Shown: positions 1 through 6,397 of the stretch, piece after piece
How the letters are laid out: each line of letters starts with the position of its first letter
Position numbering within the stretch: the stretch's first letter is position 1
NCBI GenBank assembly: GCA_938018155.1
Contig: CALIIG010000044.1
Location: 1-6,657 of the forward strand
Origin: an uncultured Prevotella sp.
Lineage (GTDB): Bacteria > Bacteroidota > Bacteroidia > Bacteroidales > Bacteroidaceae
Length of the DNA: 6,657 nt
Reading direction: 5' to 3'
The notes under the pieces: model-generated
What the model was told of the DNA's origin: nothing
Database searches by the model: none
The model's input: the letters and a program-made list of their open reading frames with translations, nothing else
Made by a program: the position numbers and the translations under genes

Positions 1-2246
1 ATGGTCATATTCGTGATTTAAAGAAGAAGGAATTAAGCATAGACGAGGCGACCCTTGAACCGTATTATGTGATACCTGAGGAAAAGAAGAAAATTGTTGC
101 AGAGCTGAAAAAGAATGCCAAGGCTGCAAAAAAGATATGGCTTGCATCTGATGAAGACCGCGAAGGAGAGGCTATAAGCTGGCATATTTGTGAGGTATTG
201 GGTCTTGATGAGGCTAAAACCAGCAGAATTGTATTCCACGAAATAACAAAGCCTGCAATTTTAGAGGCTATAGAAAAGCCCCGGCATCTTGATATGGACT
301 TGGTAAATGCCCAGCAGGCAAGGCGCATTCTTGATCGCCTGGTTGGCTTTAAACTTTCACCTGTACTTTGGCGTAAGGTTAAACCTGCTTTGTCAGCGGG
401 GCGCGTTCAAAGCGTAGCCGTTAAGCTTATAGTTGAGCGTGAGCGTGAAATTCAATCGTTTAAGAGCGAGCCCTATTATCGTATCAATGCCACATTCTTT
501 GTAACAGGTGCTGACGGTAGCCGCAAAGAGGTTAAAGCTGAGCTTGACAAGCGTTTTAACAGACATGATGACGCTCTGGCCTTTTTGGAGAAATGCAAGA
601 ATGCTTCTTTCGTAGTTGACAACATTGTAAAGAAGCCTTTAAAGCGCGTTCCGGCACCACCTTTCACCACTTCAACCCTTCAGCAGGAAGCTGCACGTAA
701 GCTCGGGTTCACCGTTTCTCAAACAATGATGGTGGCTCAACGCCTTTATGAGAGCGGGCGTATTACGTACATGCGTACCGATAGTGTCAATCTTTCATCG
801 CTTGCTATTAATGCTTGTAAGAAGGAAATCGTCGAAGATTACGGTGCAGAATATAGTAATCCGCGTAAGTTTCATACACATTCCAAGGGCGCACAGGAAG
901 CACACGAAGCTATTCGACCTACATTTGCCAATACCGAAGGGCAGGAATGGACAAGCCAGGAGCACCGTCTTTACGACCTGATATGGAAGCGAACCATTGC
1001 CTCACAGATGGCAGATGCACTGATTGAGAAAACAACGGTTACTATTGACATTGATGGAGTTGAAGAGAAATTTGTGGCAAATGGTGAAGTTATCGTCTTT
1101 GACGGATTCCTAAAAGTATACCGTGAGTCGATGGATGAGGAATTATCTGCGGGACAAGATGAAGCATACACGTTACCAGTACTTCATATTAACGATGAAT
1201 TAGAGCGCGCAGAAATCGTGTCGACTGAGCGTTTCTCACAGGGACCGGTACGCTATACTGAAGCCAGTTTGGTGCATAAGATGGAAGAATTGGGCATAGG
1301 ACGCCCGTCAACATATGCTCCAATCATCTCAACTATTCAGCAACGTGAATACGTTCAGAAAGGTGACCGAAAGGGGGAAGAGCGTTCTTATGTTATCAAT
1401 ACGCTGAAAGGAAACGCTATTACCACGCGTAACAAGAAAGAAATGGCTGGCTCAGAGAAAGGAAAACTGCTGCCTACCGACATAGGTATTGTGGTTAATG
1501 ATTTCCTTCAAAAGAATTTCCCCGACATCATGGACTTTAATTTCACTGCAAAAGTAGAAAGCCTGTTCGACCAAATAGCCGAGGGAAAGGAAGAATGGAG
1601 GGAAATGATGCGTAAGTTTGACAATAAATTCGATCCCGTTGTAGAGCAGGTTATCCAGCAAAGATCGGAGCATAAGGCTGGAGAACGTGAGCTTGGCACC
1701 GATCCAAAGACGGGTAAACCAGTATATGTAAAGATAGGAAGGTTTGGCCCTGTCGTACAGATTGGTTCGGCAGATGATCAGGAAAAACCGCGCTTTTCAC
1801 AGTTACCAAAGGATAAGAGCATTGAAACCATCACCCTTGATGAGGCTTTGGAGCTTTTTAAACTGCCACGCACACTGGGTGATTACGAAGGATTGGAGGT
1901 TAGTGTAGGTGTGGGAAGGTTTGGCCCTTACGTCTTACACAACAAGAAATATGTGTCACTTCCTAAGGGCATTGACCCGATGACGGTCAGTCTTGACGCT
2001 GCCATTGATTTGATAGAAGGCAAACGAAAGCAGGAAAAAGAGCGGCACATTAAATCGTTTGACGAAGATTCGAAGCTGGAATTATTAAAGGGACGCTACG
2101 GCCCTTACCTGTCATACGATGGGAAAAACTACCATATAGACAAGAAATTACAGGAGAAAGCCCTGGCCGGTAATATGGAATATGCCGAATGTATGGACAT
2201 CATTAAGAACGCACCTGAGCCCAGGCCCAGGAGAGGTAGAAAATGA
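1..2246 (+). CDS. topA: DNA topoisomerase I (type IA), 5' end cut by the window edge
   Basis: Type IA topoisomerase that relaxes negative supercoils by a transient single-strand break. The reading frame is open from position 3, giving 747 visible residues. The ATG at position 1 is out of frame and the GTG at 69 is internal, because the upstream codons read GHIRDLKKKELSID, a conserved TOPRIM segment. The first few dozen residues, including the expected VESPAKA motif, are therefore missing. Visible landmarks (residues counted from position 3): TOPRIM acidic cluster DEDREGEA at 50-57; catalytic tyrosine Y256 (codon 768-770) in ITYMRTDS; AQEAHEAIRPT at about 300. The C-terminus carries three topoisomerase repeats marked by GRFGP (1737-1751), GRFGP (1914-1928) and GRYGP (2091-2105), and has no cysteine zinc ribbons such as those of the E. 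coli enzyme. It ends in a basic PRPRRGRK tail. The stop codon overlaps the aroK start. Identification is secure. Confidence 0.97.
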   Translation, partial: GHIRDLKKKELSIDEATLEPYYVIPEEKKKIVAELKKNAKAAKKIWLASDEDREGEAISWHICEVLGLDEAKTSRIVFHEITKPAILEAIEKPRHLDMDLVNAQQARRILDRLVGFKLSPVLWRKVKPALSAGRVQSVAVKLIVEREREIQSFKSEPYYRINATFFVTGADGSRKEVKAELDKRFNRHDDALAFLEKCKNASFVVDNIVKKPLKRVPAPPFTTSTLQQEAARKLGFTVSQTMMVAQRLYESGRITYMRTDSVNLSSLAINACKKEIVEDYGAEYSNPRKFHTHSKGAQEAHEAIRPTFANTEGQEWTSQEHRLYDLIWKRTIASQMADALIEKTTVTIDIDGVEEKFVANGEVIVFDGFLKVYRESMDEELSAGQDEAYTLPVLHINDELERAEIVSTERFSQGPVRYTEASLVHKMEELGIGRPSTYAPIISTIQQREYVQKGDRKGEERSYVINTLKGNAITTRNKKEMAGSEKGKLLPTDIGIVVNDFLQKNFPDIMDFNFTAKVESLFDQIAEGKEEWREMMRKFDNKFDPVVEQVIQQRSEHKAGERELGTDPKTGKPVYVKIGRFGPVVQIGSADDQEKPRFSQLPKDKSIETITLDEALELFKLPRTLGDYEGLEVSVGVGRFGPYVLHNKKYVSLPKGIDPMTVSLDAAIDLIEGKRKQEKERHIKSFDEDSKLELLKGRYGPYLSYDGKNYHIDKKLQEKALAGNMEYAECMDIIKNAPEPRPRRGRK

Positions 2247-2776
2247 TGCCATCGCGAATAATCCTTATAGGCTATATGGGATCGGGTAAAACTACCGTCG
2301 GCAAGGTGCTTTCCCGTGAGCTTAAACTTCCTTTTTACGATCTCGATTGGTACATTGAGAACAGAATGCACAAAAGCATTCATCAGATTTTTAATGAAAA
2401 AGGCGAGGAGGGTTTTCGCAAAATCGAACGCAATATGCTCCATGAGGTGGCCGAATTTGAGAATGTTATCATTAGCTGCGGAGGAGGAACTCCCTGCTTT
2501 TTCGACAATATTGATTATATTAACCAACAGGGTGAGAGCATTTATCTGAAATGCAGGCCCGATATTCTTTCTGCACATTTGAGGATGGGCAAGACTATTC
2601 GTCCGCTCTTGCTGAATAAAACGCACGAAGAAGTAGAACTGTTCATTAGCGAACAGCTGGCTCAACGCGAAAACTTTTATGGCAAAGCCCGTCATATCAT
2701 AGATGTATCGCTGATGGATAATTACGAAAAAGTAAGGATAACCGTATCGCAAATTCGTGCCCAATTGGGAATATAA
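2243..2776 (+). CDS. aroK: Shikimate kinase
   Basis: Cytoplasmic kinase that phosphorylates shikimate at the 3-hydroxyl with ATP, the fifth step of the chorismate (aromatic amino acid) pathway. The 177 residues match the usual length. Visible motifs: P-loop GYMGSGKTT at 10-18; DLD at 33-35, where D35 should bind shikimate; FRKIE at 58-62 with substrate-binding R59; Walker-B-like CGGGTP at 79-84; lid TIRPLL at 118-123 with R120; adenine-side RENFYGKAR at 142-150. The ATG at 2243 overlaps the topA stop (ATGA), and a second in-frame ATG follows at 2246. A GGAGAGG stretch at 2230-2236, inside the end of topA, is a suitable ribosome site for either, so the true start could be one codon later. The overlap suggests co-transcription and translational coupling with topA. 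Confidence 0.95.
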   Translation: MMPSRIILIGYMGSGKTTVGKVLSRELKLPFYDLDWYIENRMHKSIHQIFNEKGEEGFRKIERNMLHEVAEFENVIISCGGGTPCFFDNIDYINQQGESIYLKCRPDILSAHLRMGKTIRPLLLNKTHEEVELFISEQLAQRENFYGKARHIIDVSLMDNYEKVRITVSQIRAQLGI

Positions 2777-2850
2777 CTTCAGATGATTCAGAATATAACT
2801 GCCGGTGATACGGTTTAACATATAAAGCATTTAGAAGAGAAAGCTGACAA

Positions 2851-4743
2851 ATGAAGAAATGGACTATTGAAGATTCTAAAGAACTCTACAATATAAACGG
2901 GTGGGGAACATCTTATTTTGGCATTAACGAGAATGGTAATGTTTATGTAAACCCCAGCAAAAACAACGTTAAAATAGATATTCGTCAGATTATAGACGAG
3001 CTGGCTTTACGCGACGTCACGACACCTGTATTGCTTCGTTTTCCCGACATTCTGGACAATCGAATCGAAAAAATGGCTTCATGCTTTAAGAAAGCCGCTA
3101 AGGAATACAACTACAAAGGGGAAAGTTTTATCATCTATCCCGTCAAAGTGAATCAGATGCAACCCGTTGTTGACGAAATCATTTCGCACGGACGTAAGTT
3201 TAATTTAGGTTTGGAGGCTGGCTCAAAACCCGAATTACATGCCGTCATTGCAGTGCAATGCAAGAGCGATTCCCTCATAATCTGCAACGGTTATAAGGAC
3301 GAAAATTATATCGAACTGGCCATGCTTGCGCAGAAATTAGGCAAGCATATTTTCCTCGTTGTTGAAAAACTCAATGAAATTGACGTCATTGCCAAAGCTG
3401 CAAAACGCTTAAAAGTAAAACCCAATTTGGGCATTCGTATCAAACTTGCTTCTTCAGGCTCGGGTAAATGGGCCGAGAGTGGTGGCGATGCATCGAAGTT
3501 CGGGCTTACCTCTTCCGAGCTGTTGCAGGCATTTGATAAGCTGGATGAGGTAGGCTTACACGATTGTGTGAAGCTCATTCACTTTCATATTGGCAGCCAG
3601 ATTACAAAAATACGCCGTATCCAAAACGCCCTTACCGAAGCAGGACAATATTATGTAAACCTTCGGAAAATGGGTTATAACATCGAGTATGTAGACTGTG
3701 GAGGCGGACTTGGTGTGGACTATGACGGCACCCGTTCAAGCAATTCGGAGAGCTCTGTAAACTATTCTATACAAGAGTATATTAACGATTGTGTCTACTC
3801 TTTCACCGATGTGGCCAACCGAAATGGCATTCCTCATCCCAACATCATTACCGAAAGTGGACGCTCTCTGGCCGCTCACCACTCGGTTCTTGTGCTCGAT
3901 GTGCTTGGCGCGGCATCGTTACCTGTGATGCCTGAGGAGTTTGAGGCGAAGCCTGCCGACCATAAATTAGTGAAGGATTTGTATGAAATATGGTGTAATC
4001 TTACGCCAAAGACCATGCTCGAAGACTGGCATGACGCCGAGCAAATACGCGAAGACAGTCTCGATCTCTTCGCACACGGCATGATTAACTTAAAGACACG
4101 TGCAGAGATAGAAGCGATGTACTGGAGCGTTTGTCACGAAATCAACGGCCTTACACGCAATATGAAGCATATCCCCGACGAGTTAAGAGGTCTCGACAAG
4201 CTCCTTGCCGACAAGTATTTCTGCAATTTTTCGCTCTTCCAAAGCCTGCCCGACTGCTGGGGTATCGACCAGCTCTTCCCCATTATGCCCTTGCAACGCC
4301 TCGACGAACGCCCGTCACGCAATTGCACCTTGCAGGATATTACCTGCGATTCGGACGGTAAAATCGCGAATTTTGTGGCAGGAGGAACACTCTCCAACGT
4401 CCTCCCCGTGCATGCATTGCGAAAGAGCGAGCCCTATTATATTGGCGTTTTCCTCGTCGGTGCTTATCAGGAAATACTTGGAGATATGCATAATCTCTTC
4501 GGCGATACGAATGCAGCCCACATCTCTATCAAAGACGACACTTACCATATTGACCAGATTATTGATGGCGAAACGGTTGAAGAGGTGCTCGAATACGTCC
4601 AGTACAATCCCAAAAAACTGGTTCGGCAGATAGAACAATGGGTGACAAAGAGCGTTAAAGAGGGCAAACTCTCGCTCGAAGAAGGCAAGGAATTCCTCAG
4701 CAATTACCGCTCAGGGCTTTACGGATACACTTATTTAGAGTAG
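2851..4743 (+). CDS. speA: Biosynthetic arginine decarboxylase
   Basis: PLP-dependent, alanine-racemase-fold (fold III) enzyme that converts arginine to agmatine and CO2, the entry to putrescine/spermidine synthesis by the agmatine route. The 630 residues are full length for the SpeA family. Landmarks: YPVKVNQ with the PLP Schiff-base lysine K99; HFHIGSQ at 244-250; glycine-rich phosphate-binding CGGGLG at 283-288; ESGR at 335-338; CDSDG with the probable catalytic cysteine C499 contributed across the dimer. The C-terminus ends EFLSNYRSGLYGYTYLE, as in Bacteroidales homologues from memory. The N-terminus (MKKWTIEDSKELYNINGWG) also fits the family start, and a purine-rich AGAAGAGAAAG at 2833-2843 precedes the ATG. 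The 74-bp gap after aroK shows no clear promoter or terminator, so read-through from topA-aroK is possible. A candidate terminator follows the stop. Confidence 0.97.
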   Translation: MKKWTIEDSKELYNINGWGTSYFGINENGNVYVNPSKNNVKIDIRQIIDELALRDVTTPVLLRFPDILDNRIEKMASCFKKAAKEYNYKGESFIIYPVKVNQMQPVVDEIISHGRKFNLGLEAGSKPELHAVIAVQCKSDSLIICNGYKDENYIELAMLAQKLGKHIFLVVEKLNEIDVIAKAAKRLKVKPNLGIRIKLASSGSGKWAESGGDASKFGLTSSELLQAFDKLDEVGLHDCVKLIHFHIGSQITKIRRIQNALTEAGQYYVNLRKMGYNIEYVDCGGGLGVDYDGTRSSNSESSVNYSIQEYINDCVYSFTDVANRNGIPHPNIITESGRSLAAHHSVLVLDVLGAASLPVMPEEFEAKPADHKLVKDLYEIWCNLTPKTMLEDWHDAEQIREDSLDLFAHGMINLKTRAEIEAMYWSVCHEINGLTRNMKHIPDELRGLDKLLADKYFCNFSLFQSLPDCWGIDQLFPIMPLQRLDERPSRNCTLQDITCDSDGKIANFVAGGTLSNVLPVHALRKSEPYYIGVFLVGAYQEILGDMHNLFGDTNAAHISIKDDTYHIDQIIDGETVEEVLEYVQYNPKKLVRQIEQWVTKSVKEGKLSLEEGKEFLSNYRSGLYGYTYLE

Positions 4744-4759
4744 TCTTTATTGTTTTTTT

Positions 4760-4807
4760 CGGACGGGCAACTACCGTTTTGCCCGCCCCGCAAAGTTTTA
4801 TTTTATT
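4760..4807 (+). terminator. Probable intrinsic terminator after speA
   Basis: The inverted repeat CGGGCAA (4764-4770) and TTGCCCG (4779-4785) forms a perfect 7-bp GC-rich stem with an 8-nt loop. It can be lengthened to about 4760-4790 through one mismatch and a bulge (CGGA against CCCCG). A T-rich tract (GTTTTATTTTATT, 4795-4807) follows about 5 nt after the extended stem. It sits 20 nt after the speA stop and upstream of the sigma gene, so it would separate the metabolic block from the sigma module. The T-tract is not directly adjacent to the perfect stem, so termination may be incomplete. Confidence 0.5.
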
Positions 4808-4819
4808 CCACATCAGCCC

Positions 4820-5332
4820 ATGCTCAACTTCCGTACAGATATTCTTCCACTGAAAAATCAGCTGTATCGTCTTGCCCTTCGCATCACGCTCAACACGGCT
4901 GAAGCCGAGGATATTGTGCAGGAAACGCTTATAAAGGTGTGGAACATGCGCGATAGCTGGGACCAGATTGACAATATTGAGGCATTCTGCTTTACAGTAT
5001 GCCGAAACCTTTCGCTCGACAGTATTAAGCGGCATGATAACCAAAACAAAACGTTAGACGAAAGAGGAGCCGACCAGATGGATTCCTCCAACGATCCTTC
5101 CCGCCAAACTATTGTCAACGATCAGATGAATATGGTGCGGCAAATCGTTGACAGTCTGCCCGAAAAACAACGTAGTTGTATTCAGTTGCGCGACTTTGAG
5201 GGCAAAACCTACAAAGATATTGCCCTTATTTTAGGTATAACAGAAGAGCAGGTTAAGGTGAATATCTTTCGCGGTCGCCAGGCTGTCAAGCAGCGTTTTG
5301 AGAAGCTCGACAGCTTCGAAAAGAAACATTGA
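4820..5332 (+). CDS. ECF-type RNA polymerase sigma factor (sigma-70 family)
   Basis: A 170-residue protein with only sigma regions 2 and 4, the layout of extracytoplasmic-function sigma factors that direct RNA polymerase to a small regulon. Region 2 spans about residues 8-75, with the core-binding helix AEAEDIVQETLIKVW at 27-41 and the -10 recognition part around AFCFTVCRNLSLDSIKR. A polar linker (72-100) follows. Region 4 spans about 105-160: DSLPEKQRSCIQLRDFEG, then the helix-turn-helix YKDIALILGITEEQVKVNIFRGRQ at 131-154, which should read the -35 element. The ATG at 4820 gives a complete region 2. No Shine-Dalgarno is visible, as is common in Bacteroidetes. The next gene downstream encodes a membrane protein, the usual position of an anti-sigma partner. 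The regulon and signal are unknown, so no gene symbol is assigned. Confidence 0.93.
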   Translation: MLNFRTDILPLKNQLYRLALRITLNTAEAEDIVQETLIKVWNMRDSWDQIDNIEAFCFTVCRNLSLDSIKRHDNQNKTLDERGADQMDSSNDPSRQTIVNDQMNMVRQIVDSLPEKQRSCIQLRDFEGKTYKDIALILGITEEQVKVNIFRGRQAVKQRFEKLDSFEKKH

Positions 5333-5342
5333 CAACCCCTTC

Positions 5343-5373
5343 TTTCTTTTTTAAAACAGTGATTCTACCTTTG
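5343..5373 (+). promoter_or_regulatory. Candidate Bacteroidetes housekeeping promoter
   Basis: TACCTTTG at 5366-5373 is a perfect match to the Bacteroidetes primary-sigma -7 element TAnnTTTG. TTTC at 5343-5346, one mismatch from the TTTG -33 element, lies 19 nt upstream, which is within the normal spacing. It would start transcription near 5380, giving a leader of about 85 nt for the membrane-protein gene at 5467. The -7 element lies inside a perfect palindrome (5361-5380), so access may be controlled by a bound protein. It has not been tested. Confidence 0.45.
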
Positions 5374-5380
5374 TAGAATC
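5361..5380. repeat. Perfect 8-bp palindrome, possible operator
   Basis: GATTCTAC (5361-5368) and GTAGAATC (5373-5380) are exact reverse complements around a 4-nt CTTT spacer. No T-tract follows on either strand within a few bases, so a terminator for the sigma gene is less likely than a protein-binding site. It lies 28 nt after the sigma stop and covers the candidate -7 element TACCTTTG. As RNA it could also form a short hairpin at the sigma mRNA 3' end. Confidence 0.55.
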
Positions 5381-5417
5381 CAAGTTATTCTTAATGGTTG
5401 TTAAAATAAAAATGTCA

Positions 5418-5443
5418 TGTAACTTTCTTTATTAACATTCGTC
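5418..5443 (+). promoter_or_regulatory. Candidate ECF-sigma-dependent promoter
   Basis: TGTAAC (5418-5423), a 16-nt spacer, then CGTC (5440-5443). This matches the general form of ECF promoters known from other phyla (AAC-type -35, 16-17 nt, CGT/CGWC-type -10). The start point would fall near 5450, about 15-20 nt before the membrane-protein ATG. The neighbouring gene encodes an ECF sigma factor, so self-regulation of its partner gene is plausible. The same stretch can instead be read as a weak housekeeping promoter: TTG at 5398-5400, 19 nt, TAACTTTC at 5420-5427. That makes the assignment uncertain. Confidence 0.35.
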
Positions 5444-5466
5444 GTAACAATAGAAACAAGAAAACA

Positions 5467-5946
5467 ATGGACTATAAATACATTAATCAGTTATTGGAAC
5501 GCTATTGGTGCTGCGAAACTTCCGTAGAAGAGGAGAGCATATTACGTGCATTCTTCAGTCAGGAGGCTATACCAGCCGAACTTATGCGCTACAAGGCCCT
5601 GTTTACATACGCTGAACAGGATGCCGAACTGAATGTACTTGGCGATGATTTCGACGAGAAGCTAATGGCTTCTATTGAGAAAACAGAACCCGTTAAAGCG
5701 CATGTTATTACCATGCCACAGCGTTTAAAGCCACTGTTTAAGGCTGCAGCCGTGGTAGCTATTATGCTTACGCTCGGCAATGCCATACAAGTGCCGTTTG
5801 CACGCCAGCATAAAGACCCTATAAGCAGCTATGATGGCTATTACAAGCCCGAGCTAAATTTGGGTACTTCGGTGGCTATGGACGACAGTGCAAAGGTTGA
5901 TACCATACAGCAAAGTATGGCAATACCCACCAAAAAGGCCCAGTAA
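5467..5946 (+). CDS. Putative single-pass membrane anti-sigma-like protein
   Basis: I do not recognise a named family with confidence. The protein has 159 residues. The N-terminal cytoplasmic-looking part (1-85) opens with YKYINQLLERYWCCETSVEEESILRAFF, a pattern seen at the start of many Bacteroidetes anti-sigma-like proteins (LLERYW, ETS, EEE, LRAFF). One hydrophobic helix at about 92-112 (FKAAAVVAIMLTLGNAIQVPFA) is preceded by basic residues (RLKPLFK), suggesting N-in, C-out topology. The remaining 45 or so residues are polar. The zinc HxxxCxxC signature of ZAS-type anti-sigma factors is absent, though a Cys pair occurs at 15-16. It starts 134 bp after the ECF sigma gene, with an A-rich leader (AACAAGAAAACA) before the ATG. 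Position and topology support, but do not prove, a role in holding or sensing for that sigma factor. The reading frame continues open after the stop. Confidence 0.75.
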   Translation: MDYKYINQLLERYWCCETSVEEESILRAFFSQEAIPAELMRYKALFTYAEQDAELNVLGDDFDEKLMASIEKTEPVKAHVITMPQRLKPLFKAAAVVAIMLTLGNAIQVPFARQHKDPISSYDGYYKPELNLGTSVAMDDSAKVDTIQQSMAIPTKKAQ

Positions 5947-6078
5947 GATAGTGCTGGAAAAGCAAAATCCGAAGGCCATTACAATGATGAATATTTCTAT
6001 GCTTTCTCTATAAAATCATGTTTAGTAAAACAAAAACAACGAAGCTGTGAAGCTTCTATTCTCTCAAATTTTTCATAA
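5947..6078 (+). other. In-frame open extension after the membrane-protein stop
   Basis: After the TAA at 5944-5946 the same frame stays open for 43 codons until TAA at 6076-6078. The first part reads like protein (DSAGKAKSEG, then HYNDEYFYAF). The later part (KQKQRSCEASILSNFS) is less convincing. It may be the remnant of a longer C-terminus cut off by a nonsense change, or chance. There is no separate start codon with a plausible ribosome site for an independent gene. Comparison with homologue lengths would decide. Confidence 0.3.
6041..6056 (-). terminator. Small hairpin, possible minus-strand terminator
   Basis: GAAGCT (6041-6046) and AGCTTC (6051-6056) form a perfect 6-bp stem with a GTGA loop (a GNRA tetraloop when read on the plus strand). 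On the minus strand the stem is followed by a T-rich run (GTTGTTTTTGTTTTAC, down to about 6025), the shape of a weak intrinsic terminator. It would serve transcripts entering from the convergent minus-strand gene about 340 bp away. On the plus strand no immediate T-tract follows. Confidence 0.3.
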
Positions 6079-6092
6079 CATACTAACGCAGT

Positions 6093-6137
6093 TAAGGGAC
6101 CGCATCTCCAATTCGAGTTTGCGGTCCCTTATTTTTT
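6093..6137 (+). terminator. Strong intrinsic terminator of the sigma/membrane-protein module
   Basis: A perfect 12-bp stem, TAAGGGACCGCA (6093-6104) with TGCGGTCCCTTA (6120-6131), surrounds a 15-nt loop and is followed at once by six T (6132-6137). The loop itself can close a CTC/GAG mini-stem. The T-tract is only on the plus-strand side, so it ends rightward transcripts. It lies 146 nt after the stop of the membrane-protein gene, so the transcript would have an unusually long 3' untranslated tail. Confidence 0.9.
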
Positions 6138-6397
6138 ATGTGAAGATAGGTTCGTATGCTGCCCTTTTCTGACAGATTATCCAAGCATGGAAAGTTCTTA
6201 TCACTTAATGCTTAATGCCGTCTTAATCTGGTCTAAGCAAGAATCTGTTCTATGCTGTTTGTTATCTTTATTGCCAGGCCTACTTATTAAGCTCAAATCA
6301 TTGATATATCCCGAAATTAACGACAAGTGTGTGGCTTTGTCGGGAGAGTTCTCCGGACAGATCACACACTTGTTGTTACATATAATGTAGAAGAAGG
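6138..6397. other. Convergent intergenic region without a recognisable gene
   Basis: Between the plus-strand terminator and the end of the minus-strand gene I find no supported coding region. The only sizeable open frame (6187-6390, plus) encodes a hydrophobic, Leu/Ser-rich 67-residue string with no ribosome site or recognisable family, and it overlaps a strong inverted repeat. A short tandem CTTAATG pair occurs at 6204-6217. A decayed gene or old mobile-element remnant cannot be excluded. Together with 5947-6092 it makes about 450 bases without a gene. Confidence 0.5.
6318..6378. repeat. 61-nt imperfect inverted repeat (two-part hairpin)
   Basis: The outer arms 6318-6333 and 6363-6378 pair over 16 positions with only one G-T wobble; the core ACAAGTGTGTG/CACACACTTGT is perfect over 11. 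After a small internal loop, inner arms 6338-6347 and 6350-6359 (TGTCGGGAGA/TCTCCGGACA) pair at 9 of 10 positions, with the innermost pair probably open. It begins 19 nt past the stop of the minus-strand gene. No good T-tract follows on either strand, so it is not a classical terminator. It may be a 3'-end stabiliser, a palindromic extragenic repeat or a miniature mobile element. Confidence 0.7.

Noticed and set aside
1..20. ATG at position 1 as a gene start
   Set aside because: It is out of frame with topA and its frame stops at TAA 19-21; the topA frame runs through from position 3 with conserved TOPRIM sequence.
2129..2830. 233-codon minus-strand open frame opposite aroK
   Set aside because: It lies entirely antisense to the end of topA and a clear shikimate kinase. 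Its product has no recognisable motifs and its openness follows from the codon use of the plus-strand genes.
2777..2850. Promoter or riboswitch in the aroK-speA gap
   Set aside because: No TAnnTTTG element and only 3-bp stems were found; nothing beyond a purine-rich ribosome site is supported.
4205..4633. 142-codon plus-strand open frame inside speA, and a 107-codon minus-strand frame at 4315-4638
   Set aside because: Both are out-of-frame shadows of the conserved speA C-terminal half and show no family resemblance.
4697..5044. 115-codon minus-strand open frame spanning the speA/sigma junction
   Set aside because: It overlaps two well-supported plus-strand genes and has no recognisable domain.
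6204..6217. Tandem CTTAATG pair
   Set aside because: Only two 7-nt units; too short to call a repeat array or attachment site.
6187..6390. 67-codon plus-strand open frame after the terminator
   Set aside because: It lacks a ribosome site and promoter, is low-complexity hydrophobic, and runs across the 61-nt inverted repeat; probably chance.
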